A stretch of DNA of 64,000 nt from Streptomyces sp. NBC_01314 (lineage in GTDB: Bacteria > Actinomycetota > Actinomycetes > Streptomycetales > Streptomycetaceae), in the NCBI RefSeq assembly GCF_041435215.1, contig NZ_CP108394.1, forward strand, positions 7,564,001 to 7,628,000. Direction: 5' to 3'. Position numbers and translations under genes: made by a program. Positions 61,476-64,000 of this stretch are shown here, one piece after another. The first letter of the stretch is position 1. Each line of letters opens with the position of its first letter. The notes under the pieces are model-generated. The model ran no database searches, had not been told where the DNA came from, and saw only the letters and a program-made list of their open reading frames with translations.

Positions 61476-62006
61476 TCAGATCCCGTCGCCTCTCGCCCGG
61501 CGATGCAGGAGCCAGGTACCGCCCGCGGCGGCGACGGCCAGAGCCGCCACGCCGGCCGCGGTCTGCACGGGGTCGGGACCGAGTGCGCCACCGACCCCCG
61601 TCTTCACACTTCCTCTCGGATACGTCGGCTGCGCGGTGCGCGTGCCGGTGAGCGAGACCACGAGGTCGCCGATGACCTGACGGCCACTGTCGGCGCAGGT
61701 CGCGACGATCTCGTACGTCCCCGGCTGTGCGCTCGACGGCACCTCGAACCGCCCGTCGAGCTGCCGCTGCCCGGAGCCGGGAGCCAGCGAGAAGGAGCCG
61801 GCGCCGATCGCGCCGGCGTCCCCCGTCGCCGTACCGTCCGCGCCGCAGGCCGCCGTACGGACGGTGACCTCGTCGCCGGGGACGACACCGGCGGGGGACA
61901 GTTCGAGTCGCCCGGTGTTCTCACCGCCGTACGCGGGTGCGGCGGCGAGGGCCGCGAAGGCGACGGCAAGCGCGGTTGCGGTCAGCGGCCGGGCGGTATG
62001 TCGCAT
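61476..62006 (-). CDS. Secreted protein with C-terminal sorting-like tail, partner of the sortase
   Basis: 176 residues. Signal peptide (1-27, AAPAYG), a beta-sandwich-like domain (LELSPAGVVPGDEVTVRTAACG), then YPRGSVKTGVGGALGPDPVQ, a hydrophobic helix and the basic end HRRARGDGI. That is the order of a wall sorting signal, but there is no LPxTG; the conserved piece is GSVKTGVGG. A probable substrate or partner of the class F sortase. ATG 62006, GGAG 8 bases before. Confidence 0.75.
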   Translation of the reverse strand: MRHTARPLTATALAVAFAALAAAPAYGGENTGRLELSPAGVVPGDEVTVRTAACGADGTATGDAGAIGAGSFSLAPGSGQRQLDGRFEVPSSAQPGTYEIVATCADSGRQVIGDLVVSLTGTRTAQPTYPRGSVKTGVGGALGPDPVQTAAGVAALAVAAAGGTWLLHRRARGDGI

Positions 62007-62325
62007 CGCTAGCTCCTCCGAGAGTCCTCCGTTCCTTTCCGAGGTAAGTGGCACACCGGCCCGAGCGCTTCCTGATGGAGCGTCAGAAATGTGGTGAATG
62101 GATGTCAGGGAGGTGGGGGTGGAGGGGGAGTGGGAGGTGTTTGGGCAGGTCATCGGGGTGGGGCGGGTGCGGTGGAGAAGAGAACGCGACGGAGGGGCGC
62201 CGGGGGTGTGAACGGGTGACTGGGGGTGGTGACGCGTGGGCGCAGACTCCGCGCAGACTCCGCAACGGTGGCTTCCGGAGCGGCGGTCCGGAGCGGTGGT
62301 CCGGGCCGACACCGGTGACGGCTTG
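62007..62325. other. Intergenic region before the SoxR box
   Basis: A G-rich stretch (62100-62225) without a plausible gene; promoters for the two divergent genes must lie at its ends. Confidence 0.4.
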
Positions 62326-62345
62326 ACCTCAAGTCAAGTCGAGGT
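62326..62345 (+). promoter_or_regulatory. SoxR box of the FMN reductase promoter
   Basis: ACCTCAAGTCAAGTCGAGGT, with ACCTC/GAGGT arms, close to the SoxR consensus (RCCTCAAGTT...TGAGG type). TTGACC (62323-62328) overlaps it as the -35 box, as in MerR-family promoters. Confidence 0.75.
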
Positions 62346-62360
62346 ACGAGGGTGGTCGCC

Positions 62361-63131
62361 ATGAAGACCGCTACGGATACTCACGCCGACACGGCAACCG
62401 CCTCCGCCACTGACACGGCACCTGCCTCCGCCTCCGCCACTGACACGGCGCCCTCTTCCGTCGCTGACACAGCGACCGCCCCTGCCACTGACGCTGCCAC
62501 CACTCCCGCCTCGGCCGCCGTCTCCGCCTCTTCCTCCTCGGCTCCCGTCTCCTCCTCCGCCACCCCGGTCCGGGTGACGCTGGTCATCGGCAGCAATCGC
62601 ACCGGCCGCTTCGGCTCGGTGATCGCCGAGTGGTTGCTGAGCCGGGTGCGGGAGCACGACGGCTTCGAGGTCGACGTGGTGGACGTCGCCGAGGCAGACC
62701 TGCCGACGAGCTTCGCGACATCACCCGAGGCCACGGCACGGCTGGCCGAGATCACGCCGAAGCTGGCGGCGGCAGAGGCGTTCATCGTCCTGACCCCCGA
62801 GTACAACCACTCGTACCCGGCGGCCCTCAAGAACCTCATCGACTGGCACTTCCACGAATGGTGCGCCAAGCCCGTCGCCCTCGTCTCCTACGGCGGTATG
62901 TCGGGTGGGCTCCGTGCGGCCGAACACCTCCGGCAGGTCTTCGCCGAACTCCACGCGACCACCGTCCGCGACACGGTCTCCTTCCACAACGCCCACGCCG
63001 CCTTCGACGAGACCGGCCACATCAAGGACCCGTCCGCGCCGAACTCCGCGGCCCGGGTGATGCTGGACCAGCTGTCGTGGTGGGGCCACGCCTTGCGCGA
63101 GGCGAAGGAGAAGCGGCCGTACGGGGAGTGA
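62361..63131 (+). CDS. NADPH-dependent FMN reductase with a low-complexity N-terminus
   Basis: 256 residues. The flavodoxin-like domain starts at about residue 72: VTLVIGSNRTGRFGSVIAEW, LTPEYNHSYPAALKNLIDW and SYGGMSGGLRAAEHLRQV are family marks. Reduces FMN or quinones with NADPH. The first 70 residues are Ala/Thr/Ser/Asp only (TDTAPASASATDTAP), from a repeated GACACGGC-like unit, and precede any normal start. GAGGG lies 8 bases before ATG 62361. A member of this family is an established SoxR target in S. coelicolor, in keeping with the box upstream. Confidence 0.88.
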   Translation: MKTATDTHADTATASATDTAPASASATDTAPSSVADTATAPATDAATTPASAAVSASSSSAPVSSSATPVRVTLVIGSNRTGRFGSVIAEWLLSRVREHDGFEVDVVDVAEADLPTSFATSPEATARLAEITPKLAAAEAFIVLTPEYNHSYPAALKNLIDWHFHEWCAKPVALVSYGGMSGGLRAAEHLRQVFAELHATTVRDTVSFHNAHAAFDETGHIKDPSAPNSAARVMLDQLSWWGHALREAKEKRPYGE

Positions 63132-63156
63132 GGCGTGTGGGTGGGGGCGGACGACT

Positions 63157-64000
63157 TCAGCAACCGCCCCCAGGCCCCACAGGCTCCGGCTCCGGAACCT
63201 CGGGCAACGGCTCCACGGGGGGAGCGGGGGCCTCAGGTTCCGGCTCAACGACGTCCGGCGGAGCGGGGGTCTCAGGTTCCGGCACAACCACCTCCGGCGG
63301 AACAGGCACCTCCTCCACGGGTCCCTCCATAGGCGGCGCCTCCGCCACGGGCTCCTCTACGGGAGGCTCCTCCAGGGGAGCCTCCTCTACGGGGGCCTCC
63401 TCCGCAGGGCTCTCCTCCCCGGGCGTCGGCTCGGTGGAGCCGGGAGCCTCAGGCGCCGGTTCCTCGGTGTGTGGCTCCTCGCCCCCAGGTGTGTCGGACC
63501 CAGGCGCCTCGGACCCGGGCTCATCCACCACCGGGTAACCGGTGCCGGGCTCTTCCGCACCGGGGTCTTCCGCACCAGGTTCTTCAGCGCCCGGCTCCTC
63601 CGCTCCCGGCTCCTCCGCTCCCGGCGTCCGTGGAATCCCCGCATCCGGCGGTTCAGGCGCAGTCCCCTCCGGTTCGCTCCCCGCCTCGCCGGTGCTGCCG
63701 CCCTCACCCCCACCCTCGTCCTCGCCCGCCGGAACCCGAACCGTCGGCTCCTTCACAGCATCGCCGGCATCCCCCGCCCGCACCACGACGCTGTCGCGGT
63801 CACCGAGGCCCGTCGCCGCCGCACCCGGGTCGCCCGCTCCCAACGCACCCACCGGGTGCGAATTCACGGCTTCCGTGACCGCGTCCCGGCGCTCGACGAC
63901 CTCGGGGGAGCGGGCCTCGGGCCGGTGGGGCGCCGGGGCCTGGGCGACCGGTACCCGCCGGGGCGGGACCGCGTCCGAGTCGAGGGGCGCGAAGATGATG
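63157..64000 (-). CDS. C-terminal part of a Glu/Pro-rich repeat protein, incomplete
   Basis: The frame is open from the right edge to the TGA at 63157-63159: 280 codons, beginning IIFAPLDSDAVPPRRVPVAQ. From about codon 95 it is low-complexity acid and proline, with EEPGAEEPGAEEPGAED and EEAPVEEAPLEEPPVEEP, ending GPGGGC. A GTG at 63867 is internal, not the start. The N-terminus lies outside the window, so no function can be given; the tail looks disordered and strongly acidic. Confidence 0.6.
   Translation of the reverse strand, partial: IIFAPLDSDAVPPRRVPVAQAPAPHRPEARSPEVVERRDAVTEAVNSHPVGALGAGDPGAAATGLGDRDSVVVRAGDAGDAVKEPTVRVPAGEDEGGGEGGSTGEAGSEPEGTAPEPPDAGIPRTPGAEEPGAEEPGAEEPGAEDPGAEEPGTGYPVVDEPGSEAPGSDTPGGEEPHTEEPAPEAPGSTEPTPGEESPAEEAPVEEAPLEEPPVEEPVAEAPPMEGPVEEVPVPPEVVVPEPETPAPPDVVEPEPEAPAPPVEPLPEVPEPEPVGPGGGC

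Overview
The window is a piece of a high-GC actinobacterial chromosome, almost certainly Streptomyces. Coding GC is above 70%, GTG starts, 4-base ATGA/GTGA overlaps and apparently leaderless starts are common, and the gene content (leuA with a Leu-rich leader, recO-uppS, znuACB-zur, glyS, dusB, ppdK, nirBD, an AfsR-like SARP regulator) is the conserved core of that genus. No tRNA, rRNA, insertion sequence or CRISPR array was seen.

Layout. 0-6.5 kb: the start of a secreted arginine-deiminase-like protein, a GH1 beta-glucosidase, a protealysin-type M4 protease with its emfourin inhibitor, the leuA attenuator and leuA, and a TerB-like protein. 6.5-8.2 kb: a decay zone in which a response-regulator scrap and a collapsed peptide ABC-transporter operon flank a surviving DapA-family gene. 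8.3-15 kb: tyrosine phosphatase, methyltransferase/AraC divergent pair, a VanX-like dipeptidase and a large SARP regulator, with an 11-bp-spaced heptad array between the last two. 15-23 kb: a small-gene pair, a duplicated recO start followed by recO-uppS-YcxB, the zinc uptake operon znuACB-zur with a Zur box, and glyS. 23-31.6 kb: nuclease, DUF4394, VOC/CGNR divergent pair, SRPBCC, oxidoreductase, MFS pump and dusB. 31.9-37 kb: two glycan-processing enzymes divergent from a ROK regulator. 37.4-40.2 kb: ppdK. 40.5-44 kb: an accessory patch with a PPOX protein, a GntR regulator, paired operators and a run of tiny overlapping genes that share one uncharacterised family. 44-47 kb: a two-gene glycosyltransferase plus condensation-type acyltransferase locus. 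47-55 kb: PhoX, a two-component system whose response regulator has a linker of about 300 disordered residues, and a coupled carbonic anhydrase-SulP operon. 55-64 kb: SDR, the nitrite-assimilation operon behind an apparent GlnR box, a class F sortase with a wall-anchored-type partner, a SoxR-box-controlled FMN reductase and the end of a Glu/Pro-rich protein.

Two themes cut across the window. Short tandem repeats have expanded both inside proteins (response regulator, kinase, SulP, reductase, His-rich glycosidase tail) and just behind genes; at least four arrays begin at the stop codon of recO, the CGNR gene, the ROK gene and the SDR gene. Regulation can be read directly at several places: leucine attenuation, Zur, GlnR, SoxR, paired GntR-type operators and a 27-bp region whose inverted repeat contains the start codons of two divergent genes.

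The best candidates for something undescribed are the extended-linker two-component system, the GntR-associated small-gene family (three copies in the window, one broken twice), the 43-residue RecO-start mimic coupled to recO, and the acylated-glycoside gene pair. All functions are inferred from sequence features and family knowledge; no searches were run.
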